Made by a program: the position numbers and the translations under genes
The notes under the pieces: model-generated
What the model was told of the DNA's origin: nothing
Databases searched by the model: none
The model's input: only the letters and a program-made list of their open reading frames with translations
Shown: positions 25,399 through 34,802 of the stretch, piece by piece
Layout of the letters: every line of letters begins with the position of its first letter
Numbering within the stretch: the stretch's first letter is position 1
DNA from: SZAS-103 sp038234715
GTDB taxonomy: Bacteria > Pseudomonadota > Gammaproteobacteria > Xanthomonadales > Xanthomonadaceae
Direction: 5' to 3'
DNA length: 64,000 bases
Assembly: GCA_038234715.1 (NCBI GenBank)
Contig: JBBQTD010000012.1
Location: 1 to 64,000, forward strand

Positions 25399-27663
25399 AT
25401 GACTTCGGAAGCATTCGGTGCACATTTCACCAGGACAGGCGTTCTGAGCCTTGCGGTGACCTGTGCGCTTGCCTCGATGCAGGCCCAGGCGGTCGGGCTG
25501 GGCACGATCGAGGTCAAGTCGAAGCTCGACCAGCCCTTCGTCGCGGAAATTCCGCTGACGCTCAACAATTCCGACGAAGCCAACGACCTGGTCGTGCGCA
25601 TGGCGTCGCCGGAAGCGTTCGCGCGCGTCGGGATGGATCCCAACGAGTTGTCGGCCAACCTGCAATTCAGCATCGGCAGGAATGCGCGCGGGCAACCCGT
25701 GGTGCGCGTCACCACGCCGCAGCGCATGAGCGATCCCTACGTCACCTTCCTGCTGGAGGCTGATTGGGGCAACGGTAAGATGGTCCGCGAATACACCGCG
25801 TTGCTCGATCCACCGCACACGGTGTCGGTGCCAAAGCGCGCGATCCATGCGCCGACAGTTGCGTCAACGCCCGTGGCGGCCATCGCCTTGCCGCCGGAGC
25901 CGCAGCACGAGATGCCCATAGCTGCCGCGTCATTGCCTGCGCCAGCTCCGCCGGCTGCGCCGAAACAGGACGTGGTGCTGTCACCGCAAAGCGCGCCGGT
26001 CTCCGAAACCCTGGTGCCTGAACCAATCGCCGCAGCACCGCAACCAGAACCGATTCCCGCGCCGGAGGCCATGGCGCCACCGCCACCTGAAGCAACGGTA
26101 CCCGTAGCTCCCGTTGCGCGGGTGGAACCTGCTCCAGCGCATGGGCCGGAAGCGCCCAGGTCCAATCCCGATGCCGTCACTGTCAGCAGCGGCGAGACCT
26201 TGTCGTCGATCGCGGGCCAGGTTCGCGGCGAGGTGTCGGTCAACCGCATGATGATCGCGTTGCAGCGTGCCAATCCGGATGCCTTCATCGACAACAACAT
26301 CAACCTGCTCAAGAGCGGCGCGGTGTTGCGCATACCTGGCACCGACCAGGCACAGGCGATCACCACTGCCGAGGCCAACGCGCTCGTGCATGAACAGGTC
26401 GAAAGCTGGCGCCAGGGTACCCAGGCCGCGCCACAACTACAGCCAGAGGAGACCGCTGGCACTGGCTCAACGAAGTCTCTGACTTCCGCCAAGACGACCG
26501 GAATTGCCGCGACCGGCAAGCCAGCAGCATCCGCGGGCAAGGCTGCAAATGGACGCGCTCGCTCCGCAGGTACGGGACCCGGGACTGCAACGAGAAGCGA
26601 CGCTCCCGTCAGTACTGCCGGCGCCGCCAAACATCGCGGTGCACATCTGGAAATCGTGCCCCCCTCGGGTAGTGCCTCGGCGACAAGCCAGTCGGGTGCC
26701 AGCGAGGGCGGTTCAGGCAGCGAATTGCGCGCCCAACTCGCGCAGACCAAGGAGGAACTCACCGCGCGCAATGCCGAAATCGGTGATCTCAAGTCGCGTG
26801 TCGCCGACCTCGAAAAGATCCAGACGGACAGCCAGAAGCTGTTGAGCATGAAGGACAGCCAGCTCGCAGCAATGCAGCAACGGCTGGCCGAACTCGAAAA
26901 GAGCAATGCAACGACGCCGGCGGCGAATGCCGGTCCCGCGCCAGTGGCAAGCACCGCGCCCGCCGCTTCGGGAACCATTGCTCAAGCTTCGGCCAGTTCT
27001 TCCGCGAGCACGGCCGCGGCGAGCAATACTTCCAGTGCGCCAGCACCGACCGCTGGCGTGCCGCCGAAGCCGGCTGTCCATGCGCCTGTGAAGCCGCCTG
27101 TGGCGACGCCGCCGCAGACCGTCGAGCCAAGCCCCTGGTACCTGCAGCCCTTCGTACTGATCGGTGGCGTGTTGATCGCGATTGCCGGTCTGCTTGCGCT
27201 CCTGTTGAAGCGTCCGCGAAAGGTCGCTACGCCTCCGCGCATGCGCAGCTTCAACACCAGCGCGCTCGCGGCGAGCATGACGGCGGCACGCACAGGAACT
27301 GGCCCTCAGGCGGAAGGGGACGCCGCTGCTGAGGCTTCACCATTCACTGCGCCTGCGCCTGCGCCAGTGCTGAAGGAAGCCGAAGCTGCGCACCACGATG
27401 ATCCGGTCATGGCATCGCCTCCTGCGCCCGTCGCGCTGGCGGCGGTGGCGCCGTCTGCGCAAGATGCGACCGCACAGCGTCCGGCCTTTCGGCCTGTCGA
27501 CGAATCCAAACAAAGCGTTGCCACCAAACTTGAACTCGCACGTGCCTACATGGAAATTGGCGACGCGGATGGCGCGCGCGGGATGCTCGAAAAGGTGCTG
27601 ATCGAGGGCAACGCGCTGCAGCAGGAAGAAGCGTTCAAGATGCTGGATGTACTGGACGGCTGA
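25399..27663 (+). CDS. fimV: FimV/HubP-type polar hub protein
   Basis: A 754-residue inner-membrane protein organising the cell pole and type IV pilus function. A signal sequence (LSLAVTCALASMQAQA) is followed by the FimV N-terminal domain (VGLGTIEVKSKLDQPFVAEI, VRVTTPQRMSDPYVTFLLEA). Then come a Pro/Ala-rich stretch, a LysM domain (VTVSSGETLSSIAGQVRG), a coiled coil (LRAQLAQTKEELTARNAEIG, MQQRLAELEKSN), one membrane helix (FVLIGGVLIAIAGLLALLL) and the conserved C-terminal domain (LELARAYMEIGDADGARGML, EEAFKMLDVLDG). The ATG at 25399 follows GGGGAG. Placement between asd and truA is conserved in related genera. It is at the short end for FimV. Confidence 0.92.
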   Translation: MTSEAFGAHFTRTGVLSLAVTCALASMQAQAVGLGTIEVKSKLDQPFVAEIPLTLNNSDEANDLVVRMASPEAFARVGMDPNELSANLQFSIGRNARGQPVVRVTTPQRMSDPYVTFLLEADWGNGKMVREYTALLDPPHTVSVPKRAIHAPTVASTPVAAIALPPEPQHEMPIAAASLPAPAPPAAPKQDVVLSPQSAPVSETLVPEPIAAAPQPEPIPAPEAMAPPPPEATVPVAPVARVEPAPAHGPEAPRSNPDAVTVSSGETLSSIAGQVRGEVSVNRMMIALQRANPDAFIDNNINLLKSGAVLRIPGTDQAQAITTAEANALVHEQVESWRQGTQAAPQLQPEETAGTGSTKSLTSAKTTGIAATGKPAASAGKAANGRARSAGTGPGTATRSDAPVSTAGAAKHRGAHLEIVPPSGSASATSQSGASEGGSGSELRAQLAQTKEELTARNAEIGDLKSRVADLEKIQTDSQKLLSMKDSQLAAMQQRLAELEKSNATTPAANAGPAPVASTAPAASGTIAQASASSSASTAAASNTSSAPAPTAGVPPKPAVHAPVKPPVATPPQTVEPSPWYLQPFVLIGGVLIAIAGLLALLLKRPRKVATPPRMRSFNTSALAASMTAARTGTGPQAEGDAAAEASPFTAPAPAPVLKEAEAAHHDDPVMASPPAPVALAAVAPSAQDATAQRPAFRPVDESKQSVATKLELARAYMEIGDADGARGMLEKVLIEGNALQQEEAFKMLDVLDG

Positions 27664-27746
27664 GTTTCCCGGCTCCGGCAGCTCCATGCGGGTCGCGGCG
27701 TGCCGCGGATCCGTGCACATACCCGACTCCCCTCATTCTGCGAGCC

Positions 27747-28514
27747 ATGCGCCTGGCACTCGGCATCGAATACGACGGCACCGATTTTCAGGGCTGGCAA
27801 AGGCTCGGCCACGGACCCAGCGTGCAGGCCGAGCTGGAAGCAGCGCTGGACTTCGTCGCCGATGCGCCGATCGTCGTGCAGTGCGCCGGACGCACCGATT
27901 CGGGCGTGCACGCGCTCTGCCAGGTCGTGCATTTCGATACCGACGCCGTGCGCCAGCCGCGCGGCTGGATCCTCGGTTGCAATACCAGGCTTCCGCAATC
28001 GATCAGCGTGCGCTGGGCGGTGCCGGTCGCCGATGATTTCAATGCGCGTTACGCGGCACGCGCGCGGTGCTATCGCTACCGCATCCTCGATCGCAGCGTC
28101 CGTCCGGCCTTGCTACGCCGTTACGTTGCCTGGGAACGCCGGCCACTCGTCGCGGACGCGATGCATGCGGCGGCCCAGGCGCTGCTCGGCGAGCACGACT
28201 TCAGCGCATTCCGTGCAGTGCAATGCCAGGCGCGCCACGCGGTGCGCAATATCCAGGAGATCACCGTCCGCCGAGAAGGTGAGGAGGTCGTCGTTGACAT
28301 CCGCGCGAATGCGTTCCTGCACCACATGGTGCGCAACATCGTCGGCAGCCTGCTGGTGATCGGCCGCGGCGACAGTCCCACTTCATGGATGGGAGAACTG
28401 TTGCGCGGCCGCGATCGCAGCGTTGCCGGTGCGACCGCACCACCGCAGGGGCTGTGTTTCCTCGGTCCATTGTATCCAGCGCAATGGGCGCTTCCGCGCG
28501 AGGCGACGCTTTGA
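27747..28514 (+). CDS. truA: tRNA pseudouridine38-40 synthase
   Basis: A 255-residue enzyme that converts uridine to pseudouridine at positions 38-40 of tRNAs. The catalytic Asp is in CAGRTDSGVHALCQ. Other conserved blocks are LGIEYDGTDFQGWQ, GEHDFSAFRAVQCQ and ANAFLHHMVRNIVGSLL. Length is typical. It is 83 bases after fimV and 58 bases before trpF. Confidence 0.95.
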   Translation: MRLALGIEYDGTDFQGWQRLGHGPSVQAELEAALDFVADAPIVVQCAGRTDSGVHALCQVVHFDTDAVRQPRGWILGCNTRLPQSISVRWAVPVADDFNARYAARARCYRYRILDRSVRPALLRRYVAWERRPLVADAMHAAAQALLGEHDFSAFRAVQCQARHAVRNIQEITVRREGEEVVVDIRANAFLHHMVRNIVGSLLVIGRGDSPTSWMGELLRGRDRSVAGATAPPQGLCFLGPLYPAQWALPREATL

Positions 28515-28572
28515 ACCTGTCCGCGCGCGGGTGGTGCGCACACACATGTGTCCACCGACGCGAGGGGTCCTG

Positions 28573-29274
28573 ATGCACGCGAGCACGACGCAATCGCCGC
28601 CAGTACGCACGCGCATCAAGTTCTGCGGCATGACGCGGGCGGGTGACGTGCGCCTCGCTGGCGAGCTGGGGGTGGATGCGATCGGCCTGGTCTTCGCCGC
28701 TCGCAGCCAGCGCTGCGTAGGCCTTGAGCATGCGCTGGTCCTGCGCGACGCGGCAGTGCCGATGCTCGGCGTGGTGGCGCTGGTGATGGACAATCCCGTG
28801 GTCGAGATCGAGACGATCGTGCTGCGACTGCGCCCGCACCTGCTGCAATTCCACGGCAGCGAGGACGACGCGGCATGCGCGCGCTTCGGCATTCCGTTCC
28901 TGAAGGCACTGCCGATGCGCGATGTCGCAGCCGCCGATGTGCCGGCGCTGCTCGCGCGCTATCCTTCCGCCTCGGGATTCGTTTTCGATGGCCACGCGCC
29001 CGGCGCGCTGGGTGGCAGCGGCGAGAGATTCGACTGGAGCCGCCTCGCGCAACACGACCTGACGCGTCCGTGGTTGCTTGCGGGAGGGCTCACTCCAGCC
29101 AACGTCGAGGCGGCGGTCCGCGATGTGCGGCCCTGGGGCGTCGACGTATCGAGTGGGATCGAAACATCGCCCGGCATCAAGGACGGCACCAGCATGCGTG
29201 CGTTCGTCGATGCCGTGCGCGCTGGCCACGACATCCATGATCACGAATTACAGGACGCAGATGAGCAACACTGA
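28573..29274 (+). CDS. trpF: phosphoribosylanthranilate isomerase
   Basis: A 233-residue TIM-barrel enzyme of tryptophan synthesis. The catalytic Cys is in RIKFCGMTRAGD; the general acid Asp is in SGFVFDGHAPGALGG. The loop PWLLAGGLTPANV and the end WGVDVSSGIETSPGIKD bind the phosphate. The ATG at 28573 is preferred because the upstream extension is out of family. Its last 14 bases overlap the start of trpB, suggesting translational coupling. Confidence 0.95.
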   Translation: MHASTTQSPPVRTRIKFCGMTRAGDVRLAGELGVDAIGLVFAARSQRCVGLEHALVLRDAAVPMLGVVALVMDNPVVEIETIVLRLRPHLLQFHGSEDDAACARFGIPFLKALPMRDVAAADVPALLARYPSASGFVFDGHAPGALGGSGERFDWSRLAQHDLTRPWLLAGGLTPANVEAAVRDVRPWGVDVSSGIETSPGIKDGTSMRAFVDAVRAGHDIHDHELQDADEQH

Positions 29275-30487
29275 CGCAATCGACTTCAACGACTACCCGG
29301 ACGCGCGCGGGCACTTCGGCGACTACGGCGGCATCTACGTCGCCGAAACCCTGATCGCGCCACTGGCCAAACTCGAAGCCGCTTATCGCAAGTACAGGGC
29401 CGACCCGGAATTCGTCGCCGAGCTTGCCCGCGACTACAAGCATTACGTCGGTCGGCCAAGCCCGATCTACGAAGCGGAGCGGCTGAGCGCGCATGTCGGC
29501 GGCGCGCGCATCCTGCTCAAGCGTGAAGACCTCAACCACACCGGCGCGCACAAGATCAACAACACCATCGGCCAGGCGATGCTTGCGCGGCGCATGGGCA
29601 AGACGCGGATCATCGCCGAGACAGGCGCCGGCCAACATGGCGTCGCGTCCGCGACGGTGGCCGCGCGTATGGGCCTGGAGTGCGTGGTGTACATGGGCGC
29701 GGTCGACATGCACCGCCAGGCGATCAATGTGTTCCGCATGAAGTTGCTCGGCGCGACCGTGGTCCCGGTGACGTCCGGATCGCAGACCCTCAAGGATGCG
29801 CTGAACGAAGCGATGCGCGACTGGGTCAGCAACGTGCACGACACCTTCTACATCATCGGCACCGTCGCCGGTCCGCATCCGTATCCCTTGCTGGTGCGCG
29901 ACTTCAACGCCGTAGTGGGTCGCGAGGCGCGAGCGCAGATGCTCGAGGAATACGGCCGGCTCCCGGATGCAATCACTGCCTGCGTGGGCGGAGGCAGCAA
30001 CGCGATCGGCTTGTTCCATGCCTTTCTCAACGATCGCGATGTGCGCATCGTCGGTGCCGAAGCGGCGGGCGAGGGCATCGCGAGCGGCAGGCATGCAGCA
30101 TCGCTGAGCGCTGGCCGACCCGGGGTATTGCATGGCAATCGCACCTACGTGATCTGCGACGACGACGGGCAGATCACCGAGACCCATTCGGTGTCAGCGG
30201 GTCTGGACTATCCGGGCGTCGGACCCGAACATTCCTTCCTGAAGGACTGTGGTCGTGCGCAATACGTCGGCATCACCGATGAGGAAGCGCTCGCGGCTTT
30301 CCACCTGCTTGCGCGCACCGAGGGCATCCTCGCCGCACTCGAGTCGAGCCACGCCATCGCGCAGGCCATCAAGCTCGCACGCGAATTGCCCAGGGATGCA
30401 TTGGTGCTTGCGAACCTTTCCGGACGCGGCGACAAGGACGTGCACACGATCGCGGCTTTGAGCGGCGAATCGGGAATTGGGAATTGA
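29261..30487 (+). CDS. trpB: tryptophan synthase beta chain
   Basis: A 408-residue PLP enzyme that joins indole and serine. Lys98 in LNHTGAHKINNTIGQA is the PLP lysine. GGGSNAIGLFHAFL binds the phosphate, and HSVSAGLDYPGVGPEHSFLK and LANLSGRGDKDV are canonical. The natural end of the protein is near TIAALSGE; the last few residues (SGIGN) and the stop codon are encoded by the start of inverted-repeat copy 2, which has probably replaced the original stop. Confidence 0.96.
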   Translation: MSNTDAIDFNDYPDARGHFGDYGGIYVAETLIAPLAKLEAAYRKYRADPEFVAELARDYKHYVGRPSPIYEAERLSAHVGGARILLKREDLNHTGAHKINNTIGQAMLARRMGKTRIIAETGAGQHGVASATVAARMGLECVVYMGAVDMHRQAINVFRMKLLGATVVPVTSGSQTLKDALNEAMRDWVSNVHDTFYIIGTVAGPHPYPLLVRDFNAVVGREARAQMLEEYGRLPDAITACVGGGSNAIGLFHAFLNDRDVRIVGAEAAGEGIASGRHAASLSAGRPGVLHGNRTYVICDDDGQITETHSVSAGLDYPGVGPEHSFLKDCGRAQYVGITDEEALAAFHLLARTEGILAALESSHAIAQAIKLARELPRDALVLANLSGRGDKDVHTIAALSGESGIGN

Positions 30488-30566
30488 GAATGGTGATCCA
30501 CGAGAGCCGCCGCTGCCTTTGCCTGGTCCGATTCCCTATTCTCGATTCTCCATTCCCGGTTTTCCC
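30467..30566 (+). repeat. dispersed GGGAATC inverted repeat, copy 2
   Basis: Left arm 30467-30493 (GAATCGGGAATTGGG and onward) and right arm 30530-30559 (ATTCCC and GATTCTC words) can pair into a long imperfect hairpin. It fills the whole trpB-trpA spacer, encodes the trpB stop codon, and leaves trpA without a recognisable ribosome-binding site. Confidence 0.75.
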
Positions 30567-30569
30567 GAC

Positions 30570-31373
30570 ATGAACCGCATCGACAGTCGTTTCACCGCAC
30601 TCAAGACCGCCAAGCGCAAGGCGCTGATCCCGTTCATCACTGCAGGCGATCCGTCGCTTGAGGCAACCGTGCCCGTCATGCACGCACTGGTCGCTGCTGG
30701 CGCGGACGTGATCGAACTCGGGGTGCCATTTTCCGATCCGATGGCCGATGGCCCCACCATCCAGCGTAGCTCCGAGCGCGCGCTGGCGCGCGGCGTGGGC
30801 ACGACCCAGGTGTTCGACATGGTGCGTGCGTTCCGTGCGACCGACGCGACCACGCCGGTGGTGCTGATGGGGTACCTGAATCCCGTCGCGATCCGCGGCA
30901 TTGAGCGCCATGCGATTGAAGCGCACGCAGTTGGCGTGGATGGCGTGCTGCTGGTGGACCTGCCGCCGGAAGAAGCTGCCGAGACCCGGGCGGTCTTCAA
31001 CGCGCACGGCCTCGCATTGATCGCGCTCGCTGCGCCGACGACCTCCGACCCGCGCCTGGCCCGGCTCGCACGCGAAGCACAGGGCTACCTGTATTACGTC
31101 AGCTTCGCGGGAGTCACCGGTGCGAGTGGGATCGACACCGGCTCGGTGCTAGCGCGCGTGGCAGCACTGCGCTCGCGGGCAGTCGCACCCGTGGTGGTCG
31201 GCTTCGGCGTCAGGGACGCGGCGACCGCGGCCGCGCTTGCAGCGTGCGCCGATGGCGTGGTGGTCGGCAGCGCCCTCGTGGAAGCGATTGCCGGATCTGT
31301 CGATGCCGACGATGCCGCCCTACGGGCCGCGTCATTTCTCGCGCCGCTGCGAGCGGCTCTGGATGCGACTTGA
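30570..31373 (+). CDS. trpA: tryptophan synthase alpha chain
   Basis: A 267-residue TIM barrel that releases indole from indole-3-glycerol phosphate and channels it to TrpB. Catalytic Glu and Asp are in ADVIELGVPFSDPMADGP and VLLVDLPPEEA. The phosphate loop is VVVGFGVRDA, and YYVSFAGVTGAS is conserved. The ATG at 30570 gives the expected start NRIDSRFTALK. No purine-rich ribosome-binding site precedes it, because the upstream bases are the pyrimidine-rich arm of the repeat; translation may depend on trpB readout or on the hairpin. Confidence 0.95.
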   Translation: MNRIDSRFTALKTAKRKALIPFITAGDPSLEATVPVMHALVAAGADVIELGVPFSDPMADGPTIQRSSERALARGVGTTQVFDMVRAFRATDATTPVVLMGYLNPVAIRGIERHAIEAHAVGVDGVLLVDLPPEEAAETRAVFNAHGLALIALAAPTTSDPRLARLAREAQGYLYYVSFAGVTGASGIDTGSVLARVAALRSRAVAPVVVGFGVRDAATAAALAACADGVVVGSALVEAIAGSVDADDAALRAASFLAPLRAALDAT

Positions 31374-31392
31374 AGCTGGATGCGACTTGAAG
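31359..31392 (+). repeat. 17-bp exact tandem duplication across the trpA stop
   Basis: The unit CTGGATGCGACTTGAAG occurs twice back to back (31359-31375 and 31376-31392), followed by CTGG. The first copy holds the trpA stop codon. It looks like a recent slippage duplication and does not change the protein. Confidence 0.85.
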
Positions 31393-31440
31393 CTGGCCTG
31401 CTAAACTGCCCGCTTCGATGGCATGGATAACTTCAACGCA

Positions 31441-32331
31441 ATGAGCTGGCTGCAAAAACTCATGCCCGCGCGCATTCGCACCGAAGGCGGCAACAAGCGC
31501 AACGTGCCGGAAGGGCTGTGGGAGAAGTGCGAGAAATGCGGCGCTGTGCTGTACGGACCCGAACTCGAGCGCAATCTCGAGGTCTGCCCGAAATGCGGCC
31601 ACCACCGTCCGATCGCGGCGCGCTCGCGACTCGCGAGTTTCCTCGATCCGGAAGCGACGACCGAAATCGCCGCCGAGCTTGCGCCCACCGATCCGCTGAA
31701 GTTCCGCGACAGCAAGAAATACGTCGACCGCCTCAAGGCCACCCAGAAGACGACCGGCGAGAAGGATGCGCTGGTGGTCATGCGCGGCAACCTCAAGGGC
31801 ATGGGCGTGGTCGCCGCGGCGTTCGAGTTCCGTTTCATGGGCGGCTCGATGGGCTCGGTCGTCGGCGAGAAATTCGCACGCGCCGCCGAGCTTGCGTTGG
31901 CCGACCGGGTGCCCCTGGTGTGCTTCACCGCGAGTGGCGGCGCGCGCATGCAGGAAGGATTGTTCTCGCTGATGCAGATGGCCAAGACGTCGGCCGCGCT
32001 AGCACGCTTGCGCACTGCTGGCGTTCCATACATCGTCGTGCTGACCCATCCAACCACCGGCGGGGTTTCCGCCAGCCTTGCGATGCTCGGCGATCTGAAC
32101 ATCGCCGAACCCTATGCCCTGATCGGCTTCGCCGGCCCGCGCGTGATCGAGCAGACCGTTCGCGAGACCCTGCCTGAAGGCTTCCAGCGTTCCGAATTCC
32201 TGGTCGAGCACGGCGCCCTCGACCTGATCGTGGACCGGCGCGAGCTGCGCGACACGATCGCCTCACTGCTCGCACTGCTGCTGCGCAAGCCGATGCCCGC
32301 CGAGTCCGCGGTGGTCGCGGCCGGCGCCTGA
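31441..32331 (+). CDS. accD: acetyl-CoA carboxylase carboxyltransferase subunit beta
   Basis: A 296-residue subunit that with AccA transfers the carboxyl group to acetyl-CoA for fatty acid synthesis. The N-terminal zinc finger has all four Cys (CEKCGAVLYGPELERN, then VCPKCGHHRP). The CoA/carboxybiotin core includes ASGGARMQEGLFSLMQMAKT, HPTTGGVSASLAMLGD and GFAGPRVIEQTVRE. MSWLQKLMPARIRTE is the expected start; an in-frame ATG at 31423 is possible and adds six residues. The trpBA-accD order is usual in gammaproteobacteria of this group. Confidence 0.95.
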   Translation: MSWLQKLMPARIRTEGGNKRNVPEGLWEKCEKCGAVLYGPELERNLEVCPKCGHHRPIAARSRLASFLDPEATTEIAAELAPTDPLKFRDSKKYVDRLKATQKTTGEKDALVVMRGNLKGMGVVAAAFEFRFMGGSMGSVVGEKFARAAELALADRVPLVCFTASGGARMQEGLFSLMQMAKTSAALARLRTAGVPYIVVLTHPTTGGVSASLAMLGDLNIAEPYALIGFAGPRVIEQTVRETLPEGFQRSEFLVEHGALDLIVDRRELRDTIASLLALLLRKPMPAESAVVAAGA

Positions 32332-32394
32332 CGCAACGCCGATGCCACGCATCTTCTGCATGCTTCATGGTGTGTCCATGCAAGGACTGCAAGC

Positions 32395-33738
32395 GTGAGC
32401 GCGCGTCGCTACTTCGGCACCGATGGCATCCGTGGTCGGGTCGGCGAGGGGCCGATTTCGGCGGACTTCGTATTGAAGCTGGGATGGGCCCTGGGCCGCG
32501 TGCTTGCGCGCGATAGCGAGCGTCCCTCGGTGGTGATCGGCAAGGACACCCGTATCTCCGGCTACATGTTCGAGTCCGCGCTTGAAGCGGGCCTCGTCGC
32601 CGCAGGCGCCGACGTTTGCCTGTCGGGGCCCATGCCAACGCCCGGCATCGCGTTCCTCACCCGTTCGCTGCGCGCCGATGCAGGCATTGTGATCAGCGCC
32701 TCGCACAATCCGCACCACGACAACGGCATCAAGTTCTTCAATGCGCGCGGCGAGAAGCTCGACGACGCGACGGAGCTCGCGATCGAGGCCATGATTGACG
32801 CGCCATTCGCGACCGTCGAGTCGGAACTGCTCGGCCGGGCTGCGCGCATCCAGGGCGCCGGTACGCGTTACGCGGAATTCTGCAAGGCGACCGTGCTTTC
32901 CGATTTCCATCTCAAGGGAATGCGCATCGCGGTGGATTGCGCGCATGGGGCGACCTACCAGATCGCACCGAAGCTGTTCGACGAACTTGGCGCCGAGGTG
33001 GTTGCGATCGGGGTTTCGCCGAATGGCCTGAACATCAACCAGAAAGTCGGCTCGACTTACCTGGATGTACTTGCCGCCCACGTGCGCAAGACCGGCTGCG
33101 CGCTCGGCATCGCATTCGACGGCGATGGCGACCGCATGCTGATGGTCGACGCCGAGGGCGTGCATGCCGATGGCGATGCCCTGTTGTACGTGCTCGCGCT
33201 GGACTGGAAGGCGAGCGGTCGCCTGCGTGGTCCGGTCGTTGGAACGTTGATGACGAACTACGGGCTCGAGCGCGCATTCGCCGAGAACGCCATCGGCTTC
33301 GTGCGGACCAAGGTTGGTGATCGCCACGTGCATCGCGCTTTGATCGAACACGGTGGCGTGCTTGGAGGCGAAGCGTCGGGACACCTGCTGTGCCTGGATC
33401 GCGCGAGCACTGGCGACGGGATCGTCAGCGCGCTGCAGGTGCTCGAAGTCCTGCAACGCACGAATCAGACACTTGCGCAGGCGCTGGAAGGCCTGCAGCG
33501 CGTGCCGCAGCGGACGATCAATGTGCGTTTTGCCGCCGGTGCGAAACCTGCCAACGCGGCCTCCGTAAAAGCCGAACTCGCCGAAGCGCAGAAACTGATC
33601 GCGGGCCGTGGCCGCGCGTTCATCCGCGCTTCCGGCACCGAGCCCGTCGTGCGCGTGACGGTCGAAGCCGACGATGTCGCCCTGATGCAATCGGTCCTGG
33701 ACACGCTAGCCGCGGCAGTGCGTGCGGCCGCGCAATGA
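32395..33738 (+). CDS. glmM: phosphoglucosamine mutase
   Basis: A 447-residue enzyme interconverting glucosamine-6-phosphate and glucosamine-1-phosphate for peptidoglycan and LPS precursors. The phosphoserine is in GIVISASHNPHHDNGIK (Ser near residue 102). The Mg loop is GIAFDGDGDRMLMVD, the sugar loop GGEASGH, and the C-terminal phosphate loop RASGTEPVVRVTVEA. It starts with GTG at 32395, with AAGGA upstream. Length is typical. Confidence 0.95.
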   Translation: MSARRYFGTDGIRGRVGEGPISADFVLKLGWALGRVLARDSERPSVVIGKDTRISGYMFESALEAGLVAAGADVCLSGPMPTPGIAFLTRSLRADAGIVISASHNPHHDNGIKFFNARGEKLDDATELAIEAMIDAPFATVESELLGRAARIQGAGTRYAEFCKATVLSDFHLKGMRIAVDCAHGATYQIAPKLFDELGAEVVAIGVSPNGLNINQKVGSTYLDVLAAHVRKTGCALGIAFDGDGDRMLMVDAEGVHADGDALLYVLALDWKASGRLRGPVVGTLMTNYGLERAFAENAIGFVRTKVGDRHVHRALIEHGGVLGGEASGHLLCLDRASTGDGIVSALQVLEVLQRTNQTLAQALEGLQRVPQRTINVRFAAGAKPANAASVKAELAEAQKLIAGRGRAFIRASGTEPVVRVTVEADDVALMQSVLDTLAAAVRAAAQ

Positions 33739-33768
33739 GTCGCGGCAGTGGTCCACGGTCTTGAAGCG

Positions 33769-34725
33769 ATGAACGGCAACGCCATTCCAACGCTCGACAT
33801 CCGTCGCTTCGACACCGGCGCGTCCGAATCGGAGCGTGCATTGTTCGTCGCCGAACTCGGCGCGGCCTATCGCGAATGGGGGTTCGCGGGGATCAGCGGC
33901 CACGGCATTCCATCGGCGCTGGTCGAAGGCGCCTACGACGCATCGGTGCGGCTGTTTGCGTTGCCCGACGCAATCAAGCTGCGCTATCGGATGCCGGGGC
34001 AGGGCGGGGCGCGTGGCTATACGGCGTTCGGCATCGAGACCGCGAAGGACGCGCGCTTTGCCGACCTCAAGGAGTTCTGGCACATCGGTCGCGAGCCCGA
34101 TGGCGTCGCCCGTTATGCGGAACTGATGCCGCCCAATGTGTGGCCCACCGAAGTGACTGGATTCCGCGCCTGCTGTCTCGCGTTGTACAGCGCGCTCGAT
34201 GCGCTGGCGGTGCGCGTGCTTTCCGCCCTTGCATTGCATATCGGCCTTCCAGCGACATGGTTCGACGACCGGGTCGACCACGGCAATTCGATCCTGCGGC
34301 TGATCCACTATCCGCCGATCGTGTCGGCGGACATCCCCAACGTGCGCGCCGGCGCGCATGAGGACATCAACCTGATCACCCTGCTCGTGGGCGCGAGCGC
34401 GGCGGGGCTCGAGGTGAAATCGCGCCGCGGCGAATGGGTGCCGTTCACCGCGCAGGGCGACACGATCGTGGTGAACATCGGCGACATGCTGCAGCGCCTG
34501 ACCAACCATGTGTATCCGTCCACCACTCATCGCGTGGTGAACCCGCAGGGCGAGGCCGCGCGCAATCCGCGGTATTCGATGCCGTTCTTCCTGCATCCGA
34601 ATCCGGATTTCCTGATCAGCACGCTTCCGCAATGCATTGACGCCGGAAATCGCGATCGCTATCCGACGGCGATCACGGCTTACGGCTACCTGATGGAACG
34701 GTTGCGCGAGATCAAGCTGCTGTAG
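33769..34725 (+). CDS. 2-oxoglutarate/Fe(II)-dependent oxygenase, isopenicillin N synthase-like
   Basis: A 318-residue oxygenase. The N-terminal non-haem dioxygenase domain carries PTLDIRRFDTG and WGFAGISGHGIPSALVE. The metal triad is His-x-Asp in AGAHEDINLITLL and the distal His in YPSTTHRVVNP; the Arg that binds 2-oxoglutarate lies a few residues on (NPRYSMPFFLHPNP). Such enzymes act on many small molecules and the substrate here is unknown. The ATG at 33769 is chosen; a GTG at 33748 is an in-frame alternative. A GTCATCG/CGATGAC inverted repeat (34735-34760) after the stop may act as a weak terminator. Confidence 0.85.
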   Translation: MNGNAIPTLDIRRFDTGASESERALFVAELGAAYREWGFAGISGHGIPSALVEGAYDASVRLFALPDAIKLRYRMPGQGGARGYTAFGIETAKDARFADLKEFWHIGREPDGVARYAELMPPNVWPTEVTGFRACCLALYSALDALAVRVLSALALHIGLPATWFDDRVDHGNSILRLIHYPPIVSADIPNVRAGAHEDINLITLLVGASAAGLEVKSRRGEWVPFTAQGDTIVVNIGDMLQRLTNHVYPSTTHRVVNPQGEAARNPRYSMPFFLHPNPDFLISTLPQCIDAGNRDRYPTAITAYGYLMERLREIKLL

Positions 34726-34802
34726 CGACGCCTGGTCATCGGTGGAAGTGTTTCGATGACACGGATATCGCGCCGAACCCACAGCAGTGCTATCTTTGTT
34801 CA

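Noticed and set aside
28515..28572. Possible trp leader peptide and attenuator before trpF
   Set aside because: No short frame with adjacent Trp codons and no terminator hairpin is present.
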